Source: an uncultured Bacteroides sp.
GTDB taxonomy: Bacteria; Bacteroidota; Bacteroidia; Bacteroidales; Bacteroidaceae
NCBI RefSeq assembly: GCF_963676325.1
Contig: NZ_OY781099.1
Coordinates: forward strand, 1,426,001 to 1,490,000
Direction of reading: 5' to 3'
DNA: 64,000 nucleotides
The position numbers and the translations under genes were made by a program. Positions 9,205 to 17,591 of this stretch are shown one piece after another. Below the pieces are notes generated by a model that saw only the letters and a list, made by a program, of their open reading frames with translations, did not search any database and was not told the origin of the DNA. Every line of letters starts with the position of its first letter. Position 1 is the stretch's first letter.

Positions 9205-9783
9205 CTAACCAATAGTTTTAATGACTTTAGCCGGTACACCCGCCACAACAGTATTAGCAGGTACATCTTTCGTTACTACTGCACCGGCTGCAACTACTGA
9301 ATTCTCGCCAACAGTAACACCAGGCAAGATAGTAACTGCGGCTCCAATCCATGCATTGCGCTTTATTACAATCGGTTTCACCGTAAGAGCTTTTCGTTCT
9401 GCAGGATTTAATGGATGTCCTTCAGTTATCAGGTTTACTTTAGGACCAATTAATACATCATCTTCGATGGTTATCCCTCCCATATCAAGAAACGAGCAGG
9501 CATGATTAATAAAGACATTTTTGCCAATACGGGTAAATTGCCCGATATTGATATAGAATGGCACAAGAATTGTACTGCCTGAACCCATTTGAGCACCGGA
9601 TATTTCATTCCAAAGTTCACGAACGCGCTCATTATTGACAGAGACGTTTAGCTCTGTCAATAAATTTGCGGTACGAGAAGCAGCTTCAAATATTTGGGAA
9701 TAGTTAGGGTCATTAAACGGAACTGTTTCACCTGCTCTCAGTCTGTCAAAAATGGTCATGTTAATCTCAGATTTACTTACCAT
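9205..9783 (-). CDS. Sugar O-acetyltransferase, hexapeptide-repeat family
   Basis: This 192-residue enzyme belongs to the maltose/galactoside acetyltransferase group. It has a short helical N-terminus (FDRLRAGETVPFNDP) followed by a left-handed beta-helix of hexapeptide repeats. FINHACSFLDMGGITIEDDVLIGPKV is the conserved core; the catalytic histidine is expected in NHACS. LITEGHP and PGVTVGENSVVAAGAVVTKDVP complete the fold. It transfers acetyl from acetyl-CoA to a sugar or similar hydroxyl. The start shares bases with the stop of the alcohol dehydrogenase gene (TAATG), so the two are coupled. The internal ATG at 9759 fits the family start better and may be the true one. Confidence 0.87.
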   Translation of the reverse strand: MVSKSEINMTIFDRLRAGETVPFNDPNYSQIFEAASRTANLLTELNVSVNNERVRELWNEISGAQMGSGSTILVPFYINIGQFTRIGKNVFINHACSFLDMGGITIEDDVLIGPKVNLITEGHPLNPAERKALTVKPIVIKRNAWIGAAVTILPGVTVGENSVVAAGAVVTKDVPANTVVAGVPAKVIKTIG

Positions 9784-10931
9784 TATTTTGCATTTTCCAG
9801 TACTGTTCTAATCATCTCTTTGGTATAAAAATCTTTTGCGCCCCACATACTGGCAACAACAGATAGTTTTTCAACCAATACAGGAATGTCTTCTTCCGGA
9901 ATATTCCCTTCTTTTAATGTTACCGGTGTTCCTATTTTTACATACCATTGTTTTAATGCTTCTATACCTGCATCGGCTCCTTCAACATTGAACATGTTTT
10001 TAGCAAAACGTTCGAAACGTTCCGGAAGCAAGCTCTTTTGCCATTTCATCCATGCAGGAACTATGATTGACAAACCTGCTCCGTGGGCAATATTATACTC
10101 AGCCGACAATGTATGTTCTATAAAATGTGTGTCGAACCGGTTGTTTTCTATGCCACAAAAAGTGGTGAAGTTCAAAGCTTGTGTGGCCGCCCAGGCAAAT
10201 TCGCCTCTTGCCTCAAGGTTATCTGCATCTGCAAGTAGAATTTCAGTGGCTCTCATTACTGTTTTCAGGATATTTTCAACGTATCCGGCAATGAATTCGG
10301 GCAAATAGGTGGCTGATAAGTACATATCTAAACTATGTGCAAAAATATCAGCTGCCGAATAAACCAGATATTCTTTGGTAACAGTAGTTTGCAGTTCGGG
10401 GTTTATTACCGAAACAGTAGGGAAAGTAGCCGCACCAGCCAGACTAAACTTTTCTTTAGTCTCGTCTTTGGTTACTACTGCATAATTGTTCATCTCGCTA
10501 CCAGTTGCCGCAAGTGTCATAATGTCGAAAATCTTCAAAGCCTTGTTGGGAACAGCTTTATAGGTAAAGAAATCCCAAACATCTCCTTCGTATGCGGCTC
10601 CTGCTGCAATAGATTTTGATGAATCCAGTACAGAACCACCACCAACAGCCAGTACAGCTTCAAGACCTTTAACCTTGGCCAATTCAATGCCTTCATACAC
10701 CTTGCTTAACAGTGGATTACTTTGCACGCCACCTAACTCTTCAAAATTAATTCCGTTATCGGTCAGAGATTTTGCAATAGTATCAAATAAACCGCTTTTC
10801 TTTATTCGTTCTGAACCATAAACGATTAATACTTTTGATACACCATATTCACTAATGTAGTTCCCTATATTTTTTTCTTTTCCTGTACCGAATTCTATTC
10901 GGGTAGGATTGTAAAATGTGAAATCTTTCAT
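9783..10931 (-). CDS. Iron-containing alcohol dehydrogenase, YqhD/butanol dehydrogenase type
   Basis: This 382-residue protein is full length for the group III metal-dependent alcohol dehydrogenases. VGGGSVLDSSKSIA at about residues 96-109 is the NAD(P)-binding GGGS motif. Metal ligands are expected at the Asp and His of AADIFAHSLD (about residue 190) and in the histidines of FIEHTLSAEYNIAHGAGL (about 267-285). It reduces aldehydes to alcohols, probably with NADPH, as in YqhD. It is the third gene of the operon that starts at 12382 and follows the aldo/keto reductase by 46 bases, so two unrelated aldehyde reductases are co-expressed. Confidence 0.92.
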   Translation of the reverse strand: MKDFTFYNPTRIEFGTGKEKNIGNYISEYGVSKVLIVYGSERIKKSGLFDTIAKSLTDNGINFEELGGVQSNPLLSKVYEGIELAKVKGLEAVLAVGGGSVLDSSKSIAAGAAYEGDVWDFFTYKAVPNKALKIFDIMTLAATGSEMNNYAVVTKDETKEKFSLAGAATFPTVSVINPELQTTVTKEYLVYSAADIFAHSLDMYLSATYLPEFIAGYVENILKTVMRATEILLADADNLEARGEFAWAATQALNFTTFCGIENNRFDTHFIEHTLSAEYNIAHGAGLSIIVPAWMKWQKSLLPERFERFAKNMFNVEGADAGIEALKQWYVKIGTPVTLKEGNIPEEDIPVLVEKLSVVASMWGAKDFYTKEMIRTVLENAK

Positions 10932-10977
10932 TTTGATTAATTATTTAATTTATTTTTTTGTTTGATTTTTACTTTGC

Positions 10978-11823
10978 TTAAAATCTTGCGTTACTTAACC
11001 ATTTCACAATTTCCGGATCACGATGATCTAAGAAACTACTACTCTTCATATCAAGTGCTACAATAGCATCCATATCTTCCTGAGCTAGTTCAAAGTCGAA
11101 AATATTGAAGTTTTCGATAATTCTCTCTTTGTGGGTAGATTTTGGGATAACAACAATTCCTCTTTGTGTTAACCAGCGCAGAATTATCTGTGCAACACTC
11201 TTTTCGTATTTCTTTGCAATCGAAATCAGTAATTCATTTTTGAAGATATTATTTCTGCCTTCAGCAAACGGTCCCCATGATTCAATCTGAACATTATTCT
11301 CTTTTAAGAATTTAGCTGTTTCTATTTGCTGACAGAAAGGATGTGTCTCAATTTGATTTACAGCAGGAGCCACTTCATTATGAAGCATCAAGTCCATTAA
11401 ACGATCTGGCTGGAAGTTGCTGACACCTATTGCTTTGATTTTACCTTCATGATAAAGTTCCTCCATAGCTCGCCAGGAACCATAAACGTCTCCAATGGGT
11501 TGGTGAATCAAATACAGATCCAGATAATCTAACTGTAAATTGTTTAATGACTTCTCAAAAGCTTTTTTGGTATTTTCGTAACCGGCATCCTGAATCCAAA
11601 GCTTTGTAGTGATAAACAACTCTTCTCTTGCCACACCACTTCTTTTGATTGCTTTGCCAACTGCGTCTTCATTTCCATAAGCTGCAGCAGTATCAATTGA
11701 CCGATAACCGGCAACTATAGCATCATAAACACTTCTTTCACATTCTTCTGCATCAGTTACCTGATAAACACCAAATCCTAGTATGGGCATTTCTACACCA
11801 TTATTTAATACTACTTTTTGCAT
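10978..11823 (-). CDS. Aldo/keto reductase
   Basis: The frame is open from an ATG at 11856, but the start at 11823 (MQKVVLNNGVEMP) matches the usual N-terminus of the family and removes an overlap with the upstream flavodoxin gene, so I chose it; this gives 281 residues. GFGVYQV, then SIDTAAAYGNEDAVGKAI carries the catalytic Asp and Tyr, TTKLWIQDAGYEN the Lys, and LDLYLIHQP the His. WLTQRGIVVIPKSTHKERI is the NADPH-binding end. It reduces aldehydes and ketones with NADPH. It is second in the operon led by the flavodoxin at 12382. Confidence 0.92.
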   Translation of the reverse strand: MQKVVLNNGVEMPILGFGVYQVTDAEECERSVYDAIVAGYRSIDTAAAYGNEDAVGKAIKRSGVAREELFITTKLWIQDAGYENTKKAFEKSLNNLQLDYLDLYLIHQPIGDVYGSWRAMEELYHEGKIKAIGVSNFQPDRLMDLMLHNEVAPAVNQIETHPFCQQIETAKFLKENNVQIESWGPFAEGRNNIFKNELLISIAKKYEKSVAQIILRWLTQRGIVVIPKSTHKERIIENFNIFDFELAQEDMDAIVALDMKSSSFLDHRDPEIVKWLSNARF

Positions 11824-11842
11824 AATTTTCTTTATAGTTGGT

Positions 11843-12382
11843 TTATAAAACACCATTATCCTTTAACCATGTTTCCACGCTTTTTCTAGAAGATGGAGAT
11901 TTTACACTTCCTCCTCGTATAGCTAATGCTTGAAATACTTCTGAATCCGGATTAAGTTTTTCAATGTCTTTTACGCTTCTTGATAATCCACTACCCTCGT
12001 GAGTGCAAAATGGAATAATAACTTTTCCTGATAAGTCATATTCTTCAAAGAAAGTGAAAACCGACATAGGCATTGTTCCCCACCAGTTAGGATATCCAAT
12101 AAATATAATATCATATTTATCTATATTTTCAACGTGGGTTGATAGCTCAGGTCTGGCACCCATGTTTAGTTCACTTTGTGCAACCTCCGTAGCCTGAGTA
12201 TAATCTTCAGGATAAGAATCTACTGTCTCTATCTTAAAAAGATCACCACCAGCCATTTCCTGAATCATTTTGGCTATCACTTCCGTGTTACCAACAGGCA
12301 GGTGGGTAATTGATCCTCCAACATAATTATTGCCTGATCGTGAATAATATGCAATTAAAATGTTTTTATTCTCTGTATTCAT
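11843..12382 (-). CDS. Flavodoxin family protein
   Basis: This 179-residue flavodoxin has no signal peptide. AYYSRSGNNYVGGS at residues 11-24 is the FMN phosphate loop, GYPNWWGTMPMSV near residue 95 the flavin-stacking loop with two tryptophans, and FCTHEGSGLSRSV the third flavin loop. It is a relative of the exported protein at 6878 and lacks the cysteine cluster of those at 4282 and 22578. It is the first gene of the leftward operon; its promoter carries the 21-bp-spaced AraC-type operator at 12478-12510 with a TAAATTTG box at 12440-12447. It probably acts as an NAD(P)H-linked flavin reductase or electron carrier. Confidence 0.88.
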   Translation of the reverse strand: MNTENKNILIAYYSRSGNNYVGGSITHLPVGNTEVIAKMIQEMAGGDLFKIETVDSYPEDYTQATEVAQSELNMGARPELSTHVENIDKYDIIFIGYPNWWGTMPMSVFTFFEEYDLSGKVIIPFCTHEGSGLSRSVKDIEKLNPDSEVFQALAIRGGSVKSPSSRKSVETWLKDNGVL

Positions 12383-12439
12383 AATCCTATTTATTTTTAG
12401 CTTTATAATTTTCTCTTTTCCAGATTTTTATTCATGATG

Positions 12440-12510
12440 CAAATTTATCCTGAATTTCTTATGTGATTGTTATACAAATTACTGATATACATACCATAAT
12501 TACTGATATA
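12440..12510 (-). promoter_or_regulatory. Promoter with AraC-type direct-repeat operator (site A)
   Basis: Half-sites ATTACTGATATA begin at 12478 and 12499, identical and exactly 21 bp apart, with CATACC between them. A minus-strand -7 box TAAATTTG occupies 12440-12447; the gap from box to nearest half-site is 31 bp. No clear -33 box is present, so the promoter probably depends on an activator. It drives the flavodoxin operon starting at 12382. Sites B-E elsewhere share this geometry. Confidence 0.8.
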
Positions 12511-12547
12511 AGTTTGAATGGCTGTTATCTGGTATAAAGAATGTACT

Positions 12548-13132
12548 TTATGAATTTGCTGTGTGATGGCTCTCAAACCTATGATTGGGAATAAACCACA
12601 TTAAAGAAATCAAAAACAATAAAATAAAAGCAATTTTAGGTAAGCCAATAAATGCAATCAAAGCTGCTAATAAATTGAGAGCAATGGTTAAATAAATTTT
12701 GAAATAACCTTTAAAAGCTTTCGAAAATTTAGAATCGTATCCATGCAAAGAGCGCAATTGATGCACTAAAATCAAATAAGAGATAACGCTAAGTGTCAGT
12801 ATTATGGCATAAAATGTAACGGTTGCGCTTTTGAAGGCATTTTCTCCCATCCATGCTGTAGCGAATGGTGTAAATGACAAACAAAACAAACCAAGCAAAT
12901 TAGCCCAAAGTATTTTATTGTTTACCTTGCTTGCCAAATGAAATAAATGGTGATGACTGCTCCAATTAAGACCTACAAAAAAGAAACTAAGTGCATAGCT
13001 GACAAAGACGGGCCAAATTTGCCATAATGATTCCCAACTGGTACTTTTGGGCATTTTAAACTCCAAGACCATAATGGTGATAATAATAGACATAACTCCA
13101 TCAGAGAAGGCTTCTAAGCGATTCTTATCCAT
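12548..13132 (-). CDS. TMEM175-type (DUF1211) membrane channel-like protein
   Basis: This 194-residue protein has about six hydrophobic segments and begins with RLEAFSDGVMSIIITIMVLE. The FSDG signature in the first helix defines the TMEM175/DUF1211 family, whose characterised members are potassium-permeable channels. Bacterial members are single six-helix units that assemble as tetramers. It lies 146 bases after the cyclophilin-like gene at 13279, possibly as the last gene of the operon from 19733, and a role in ion balance during electrophile or redox stress is only a guess. Confidence 0.85.
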   Translation of the reverse strand: MDKNRLEAFSDGVMSIIITIMVLEFKMPKSTSWESLWQIWPVFVSYALSFFFVGLNWSSHHHLFHLASKVNNKILWANLLGLFCLSFTPFATAWMGENAFKSATVTFYAIILTLSVISYLILVHQLRSLHGYDSKFSKAFKGYFKIYLTIALNLLAALIAFIGLPKIAFILLFLISLMWFIPNHRFESHHTANS

Positions 13133-13278
13133 ATTTTCTAACTATATAAATTATGGCAAACTTCTATATTAAGACATTTAGCTAATAAAAACTTTATATC
13201 ATAACAAACAGCTGAATAGATTCGTTTAATCGTTTTTTCTTTATTAGTTATTGAGTTATTGAACCATCGATTCTTTAA

Positions 13279-13644
13279 TCAGATGTTGATCTCTATTCTG
13301 GCTTCTACTGTAGCACCTGCCACGGATAATGGAGAGATAATATCTTCATTCACATCTCCAATATGCACAACTTTAAAAGGGTCAATGTGTGCATCACCAA
13401 AAAGAACAGTAAAGGCACTCCAGCCATCATAGTAGTAAATGCCGCCTGCGTGTGCATCTGAAGTCATAGGAACTCCTTTTATTGAAGGTTTTTTGGGAAG
13501 AGAACTGTAATACTCATGACCCGCATATCTTTGTAGTGTTAACTCCAGAGGCAGCATATCTAATATATCTTCTACAGTGCGGTTATCGTTTAGTGTTGCT
13601 GTATATTCTTTTCCGTCTATTGTTAATTTAATTGATTTTTTCAT
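13279..13644 (-). CDS. Cyclophilin-like fold protein, cytoplasmic
   Basis: The 121-residue product contains IKLTIDGKEYTATLNDN, LPLELTLQRYAGHEYYSSLP, AGGIYYYDGWSAFTVLFGD and a closing GDVNEDIISPL segment. This is the small cyclophilin-like family common beside flavodoxins and aldo/keto reductases in gut bacteria. It has no signal peptide, unlike its relative at 8542, and no sorting domain. No catalytic function is established; the residues needed for prolyl isomerase activity cannot be recognised. It sits 48 bases after the MATE gene in the operon from 19733. Confidence 0.83.
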   Translation of the reverse strand: MKKSIKLTIDGKEYTATLNDNRTVEDILDMLPLELTLQRYAGHEYYSSLPKKPSIKGVPMTSDAHAGGIYYYDGWSAFTVLFGDAHIDPFKVVHIGDVNEDIISPLSVAGATVEARIEINI

Positions 13645-13692
13645 TGTTATTTCCTCTTTATTCTATTTCTTGAATTATTATCTTTGATATCT

Positions 13693-15045
13693 TTATATTG
13701 TTTTAAACTGCATCCATTTTCCACTTACATATCTGTATATAAATATAGCAGCTTTGGCTATCCAGTCAATAAACATAGCCACCCAGGTACCAAACATTCC
13801 CATATGAAAATAGATGCCAAACAGATAAGCCAATGCTATACGACAAAATAACATGGATAAGCTACCAACAGCCATTGGAAATTTGGCATCTCCTGATGCG
13901 CGAAATGTTACTGGCAATGTGTAAGCCAACGGCCAGATAAATATCATAAATATGCCATGATACCAAACAATCTTTTTCGTCAGAAATGTTGCCGTATCAG
14001 ATAATCCGTATACTTTCAATATGAGTGGGAGCAAAGCAAGTACTACTACACAGCTAACGACTTGAGTTACATATACAATTCGCATAATCTTTTTTGTGTA
14101 GTATTTAGCCTGAACATAATCTCCGGCACCGATGCATCGTGAGATAACAACAGTCAGACCCAGACCAATTGCTATGCCTGGTAAAACCTGAAACATAACA
14201 ATAGTACCCGACACAGCATTTGCAGCAATTGCTGCTGTTCCAAAAGTGGCAACCAAACTGAGTACCACAATTCGTCCAAAATAAAACAAACCATTTTCCA
14301 GTCCGTATGGAACGCCGATACCCAGAATCCTTTTTAGTACCGGCCAGTTGAACTTATGTTTTAAGCTACGCTTTAAGTGCAATGATTGCTTTTTATTTAA
14401 TAACATTGCAATGATGATAACCGCTGCAGCAATACGCGATATAAGTGTAGGTATTGCAACCCCCTCAACTCCATAGTGAAGACCGTAGATAAGTACCGCA
14501 TTTCCTACTGCATGTACAATATTCATTATCAGCATCACCTTCATTGGCAACTTAGAATTACCCATTGTCCGGAAAATTGCAGCTCCTGCATTGTAAAGTG
14601 CAAGAAACGGGATGGATAATGCTGTAATCATCAGATATGTATTTGCATCCCTGCGAACATCATCTGAAATGTTTCCGAACAAGCCATTTAATATAAATGG
14701 TTTTGCAAAGTAGATAAAGAACATGATTATAACCGATGCTATCCCGGCAAACCATACGAGCTGATTGGCTGCCTCTCTTGATTTTTCTGTCTCTTTCTTG
14801 CCGAGATATTGTCCGGCAATAACTGCACCACCGGTTGATAATGCTGCAAACAGACTAATGAGCAATGCCATGACGAAATCTACCAAAGAAACCCCCGAAA
14901 CGGCTGATTCGCCTACAAATGCTACCATAATTGAGTCGGCTAATCCAACCAGGTATTCTAAGAACTGTTCTATGATAAGTGGCAGAAATAGTTTGAATAA
15001 ATCCCTATTCGAAAAAAACTTTGTTGTTAGTGATATTTGTTCCAA
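13693..15045 (-). CDS. MATE family efflux transporter
   Basis: The 450-residue protein has twelve hydrophobic segments. FLPLIIEQFLEYLVGLADSI at the N-terminus and GASLV-type loops (here AVSGVSLVDFVMALLISLF, STGGAVIAGQYLGKKE) are typical of MATE exporters of the DinF/NorM superfamily, which expel organic cations or toxic metabolites with a sodium or proton gradient. It follows the metallo-hydrolase gene by 57 bases. In this context it may export a product or toxin handled by the neighbouring oxidoreductases; the substrate itself is not predictable. Confidence 0.92.
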   Translation of the reverse strand: MEQISLTTKFFSNRDLFKLFLPLIIEQFLEYLVGLADSIMVAFVGESAVSGVSLVDFVMALLISLFAALSTGGAVIAGQYLGKKETEKSREAANQLVWFAGIASVIIMFFIYFAKPFILNGLFGNISDDVRRDANTYLMITALSIPFLALYNAGAAIFRTMGNSKLPMKVMLIMNIVHAVGNAVLIYGLHYGVEGVAIPTLISRIAAAVIIIAMLLNKKQSLHLKRSLKHKFNWPVLKRILGIGVPYGLENGLFYFGRIVVLSLVATFGTAAIAANAVSGTIVMFQVLPGIAIGLGLTVVISRCIGAGDYVQAKYYTKKIMRIVYVTQVVSCVVVLALLPLILKVYGLSDTATFLTKKIVWYHGIFMIFIWPLAYTLPVTFRASGDAKFPMAVGSLSMLFCRIALAYLFGIYFHMGMFGTWVAMFIDWIAKAAIFIYRYVSGKWMQFKTI

Positions 15046-15102
15046 TTTTAACTCTCCTTGTTTTATCTTTTTACCTTTTTACGTCTGTCTCAGAACGTTC
15101 CT

Positions 15103-16212
15103 TTATTTAATCTTTTTCCACCATTGAGAAAACTGCTGAGTTGTATCTTTTAGATTTACCGGTTCGCCAATCATAGGGGTCAGAGCCCTAATATTGTAGT
15201 GTTTGGCATCCTTTACCAGTTTATTCAGTGGTTCATCCCATTGGTGTGCTGCCAAAGCAAACTTTGAATTGTGGACAGGTAATAAACTTTTTGTTTTTAA
15301 ATCAAGTGCGGCTTGAAAAACCTGTTCGGGTAGTAAATGAATGTATTTCCATCGCTGGTCATATTGACCTTGTTCCAGTATTGCCAAATCTATGGGCCCA
15401 AATTTATTTCCTATCTCTTTAAAATGTTTGTCGTATCCGCCATCACCTCCGATAAATATTTTCATAGATGGAGTTTGAAGCAGGAAAGAAGCCCAAAGGG
15501 TTTTATTTCTCTTTAATCCGCGTCCCGAGAAATGACGTGCAGGAGTGGCGGTAGCCATCCAGCTCTTATCTAAATCAGTATGCTCGTACCAATCCAGTTC
15601 GGTAATCGAAGCGGGATTATAACCCCAATATTCAAAATAAGATCCAACTCCCAGTCCGCAGATTACTTTTTTAACCCGTGGTTTAATCTTCATCACAGTT
15701 TCATAATCCAAATGATCCCAGTGATCATGAGTGATAAAAAGATAATCGATATCCGGAATGTTTTCCGCTTTGTAAGCATCAGAACCTTTAAAAGCTTTAA
15801 TCATCCATGAAAAAGGAGAGGCATGATCATTCAGAACCGGATCTACCAGAATCCTTTTTCCATCAATTTGAATAAAATAAGATGAATGTCCCAACCACAC
15901 CAGTACATCTTTGTGAGGATCCAGACCGGTGAGATTTGTTTTAATAACAGGAATTAAATCGGTAGGAGTGACACGCTCTTTCTTACCGAAAAGAAATTTG
16001 TATATAGCCGTAATCTGGTTATCTTCTCCGGTCAAAGTTGGCGTTGGTGACTGATTTTGAAATTCACCATCCTTATAATTAGGAGATTGTTTGATTCTTT
16101 CCAATCTCTCCCCTTTGGGTAGTTTTCCAAAATTTGTTCTGCCAAGGACGATATATGATAACAGCGATAAAAAGAATAATGATGTAAATGAGATATACAT
16201 AATACGTTTCAT
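15103..16212 (-). CDS. MBL-fold metallo-hydrolase, NAPE-PLD/UlaG-like
   Basis: This 369-residue protein has an N-terminal hydrophobic anchor or signal (residues 1-23), then a metallo-beta-lactamase fold. VWLGHSSYFIQIDG and ILVDPVL precede the metal motif THDHWDHLDYE (about residues 157-167), and IFIGGDGGYDKHF and LLPVHNSKFALAAHQW give the remaining ligands. The arrangement matches the subgroup that contains bacterial NAPE-phospholipase-D-like and UlaG-like enzymes. It probably hydrolyses a phosphodiester or lactone outside the cytoplasm. It follows a hairpin at 16230-16257 that may lower read-through from the cupin gene. Confidence 0.87.
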   Translation of the reverse strand: MKRIMYISFTSLFFLSLLSYIVLGRTNFGKLPKGERLERIKQSPNYKDGEFQNQSPTPTLTGEDNQITAIYKFLFGKKERVTPTDLIPVIKTNLTGLDPHKDVLVWLGHSSYFIQIDGKRILVDPVLNDHASPFSWMIKAFKGSDAYKAENIPDIDYLFITHDHWDHLDYETVMKIKPRVKKVICGLGVGSYFEYWGYNPASITELDWYEHTDLDKSWMATATPARHFSGRGLKRNKTLWASFLLQTPSMKIFIGGDGGYDKHFKEIGNKFGPIDLAILEQGQYDQRWKYIHLLPEQVFQAALDLKTKSLLPVHNSKFALAAHQWDEPLNKLVKDAKHYNIRALTPMIGEPVNLKDTTQQFSQWWKKIK

Positions 16213-16229
16213 GAATGAACTTTATTAAA

Positions 16230-16257
16230 AGAAGCTGCCTCATAAAAGACAGCTTCT
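16230..16257 (-). terminator. Intra-operon hairpin, possible attenuator
   Basis: AGAAGCTGCCT at 16230-16240 pairs with AGACAGCTTCT at 16247-16257, 11 bp with one mismatch, 6-base loop. In the leftward direction the stem is followed by TTTTAATAAAG. It lies between the stop of the cupin gene (16304) and the start of the metallo-hydrolase gene (16212), so partial termination is plausible. Confidence 0.5.
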
Positions 16258-16303
16258 CTCTACTTTTATTTTTTTAGACGAAATAACCTGAAGAACAATT
16301 TGT

Positions 16304-17569
16304 TTATTCAGGTATAACTTCGTTTAAGCATTTCAATGCATTCAGCGTGCGAGGATATCCAATATAGGGTAAAAGTTGTGTGGTTACACTTAGCAAGGTC
16401 TCTTTGTTATTGCCCACTTTTACATTACCAAGAATGTGTCCTTTAACCTGTGATTCAGTACCACCCATGCTGATGAGCATGGAGAAGGTTAATAGTTCTC
16501 TGGCTTTTGCATCTAAACCGGTACGAGTTTGATAATCGCCGAAGCAATTTGCCGACAAGTACTTTTGTATATGCAGCTGATTCTTTGGTGACTGCTCGTA
16601 CATTTTATCAATTACATCTCCAAAAATATCTTTTTGAAGAACCAATCCTTTTTCCATACGAGTTTCTGGTGTGGTGGTCGATTGTCCTTTTACCGGTAAT
16701 TCAATTCCCCTTTCCTTTAGTATTTCGTTGGCAGCATAAATAAAATCTATCACTTTGGCCACTCCAACATAAGCAACCGATTGATACAATATTTCCTTAA
16801 TTTCAACAGGTGTAACACCAACATTGAGAGCTCCATTTACAAACATTTTATATTCCGTAAGTGCACCCTGAGCAATGGTGGAACCCATAATCATCATCAC
16901 TCTGGTTTTGGTATCCAGATTGCCATATTTGATTACTTCATCAAAAGCAAAATTATCGAATATCTCAATCAATTCCGGGTCGGTTTGTTTAGCTTTTGAT
17001 TGGTATCCGGGCCATAATTCTTCATGATTTTTAATAGCTGCATTAGTCAGGTTGATCTCCTTACTGCCTGAAGCGGTAGTCGCTTTTTTATACTGCTCGT
17101 CATCCACAGCCTCTAACCAGGTATTTTGGTTATACTGAGGATTTGTTTCAATTGCCAGATGCGAGAACCAACTATCTGGAGCAGCTCCATGCCAGTGAAC
17201 CACATTTGCAGGAATTTCAACCACATCACCCGGTAAAAGCAAACGTGCCGGTTCACCTTTAGCCTGATAATATCCTTTTCCACCTACCACAACAAGGATC
17301 TGACCACCAGTATGGCTATGCCAATTGTTCCGGCAGCCCGGTTCAAAGGTTACATTATATATAGGACAATTTAAATCTTTATTTTTAGTTAACGGGGCCA
17401 GATAAGCCTGCCCGATAAAGTATTTAGAAAACATTTCGGGAAGTTTGTCTCCCACTGGGAAGTTACTTATTTTAGGAATTTCTTCTTTCATATTTTGTGC
17501 ATTTAATTGATTGTTTTGGTTGAAGAATAAAATTACAGCAACCATTAAAATTGTTACTAAGTTCTTCAT
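16304..17569 (-). CDS. Exported cupin plus carboxymuconolactone decarboxylase-like protein
   Basis: The 421-residue product has a signal peptide (to LNAQ, about residue 25), a cupin (about residues 60-150, with CRNNWHSHTGGQILVVVGG and VVHWHGAAPDSWFSHLAIE giving metal-binding His residues), then two carboxymuconolactone decarboxylase-type helical domains (about 185-290 and 320-415). The CMD domains lack the CxxC of AhpD-like peroxidase partners and are closer to the gamma-carboxymuconolactone decarboxylase group. The fusion is common beside aldo/keto reductases in Bacteroidales, without a proven reaction. It is 22 bases from the alcohol dehydrogenase gene. Confidence 0.87.
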   Translation of the reverse strand: MKNLVTILMVAVILFFNQNNQLNAQNMKEEIPKISNFPVGDKLPEMFSKYFIGQAYLAPLTKNKDLNCPIYNVTFEPGCRNNWHSHTGGQILVVVGGKGYYQAKGEPARLLLPGDVVEIPANVVHWHGAAPDSWFSHLAIETNPQYNQNTWLEAVDDEQYKKATTASGSKEINLTNAAIKNHEELWPGYQSKAKQTDPELIEIFDNFAFDEVIKYGNLDTKTRVMMIMGSTIAQGALTEYKMFVNGALNVGVTPVEIKEILYQSVAYVGVAKVIDFIYAANEILKERGIELPVKGQSTTTPETRMEKGLVLQKDIFGDVIDKMYEQSPKNQLHIQKYLSANCFGDYQTRTGLDAKARELLTFSMLISMGGTESQVKGHILGNVKVGNNKETLLSVTTQLLPYIGYPRTLNALKCLNEVIPE

Positions 17570-17591
17570 TTTTGTTTCATAATTATATGAA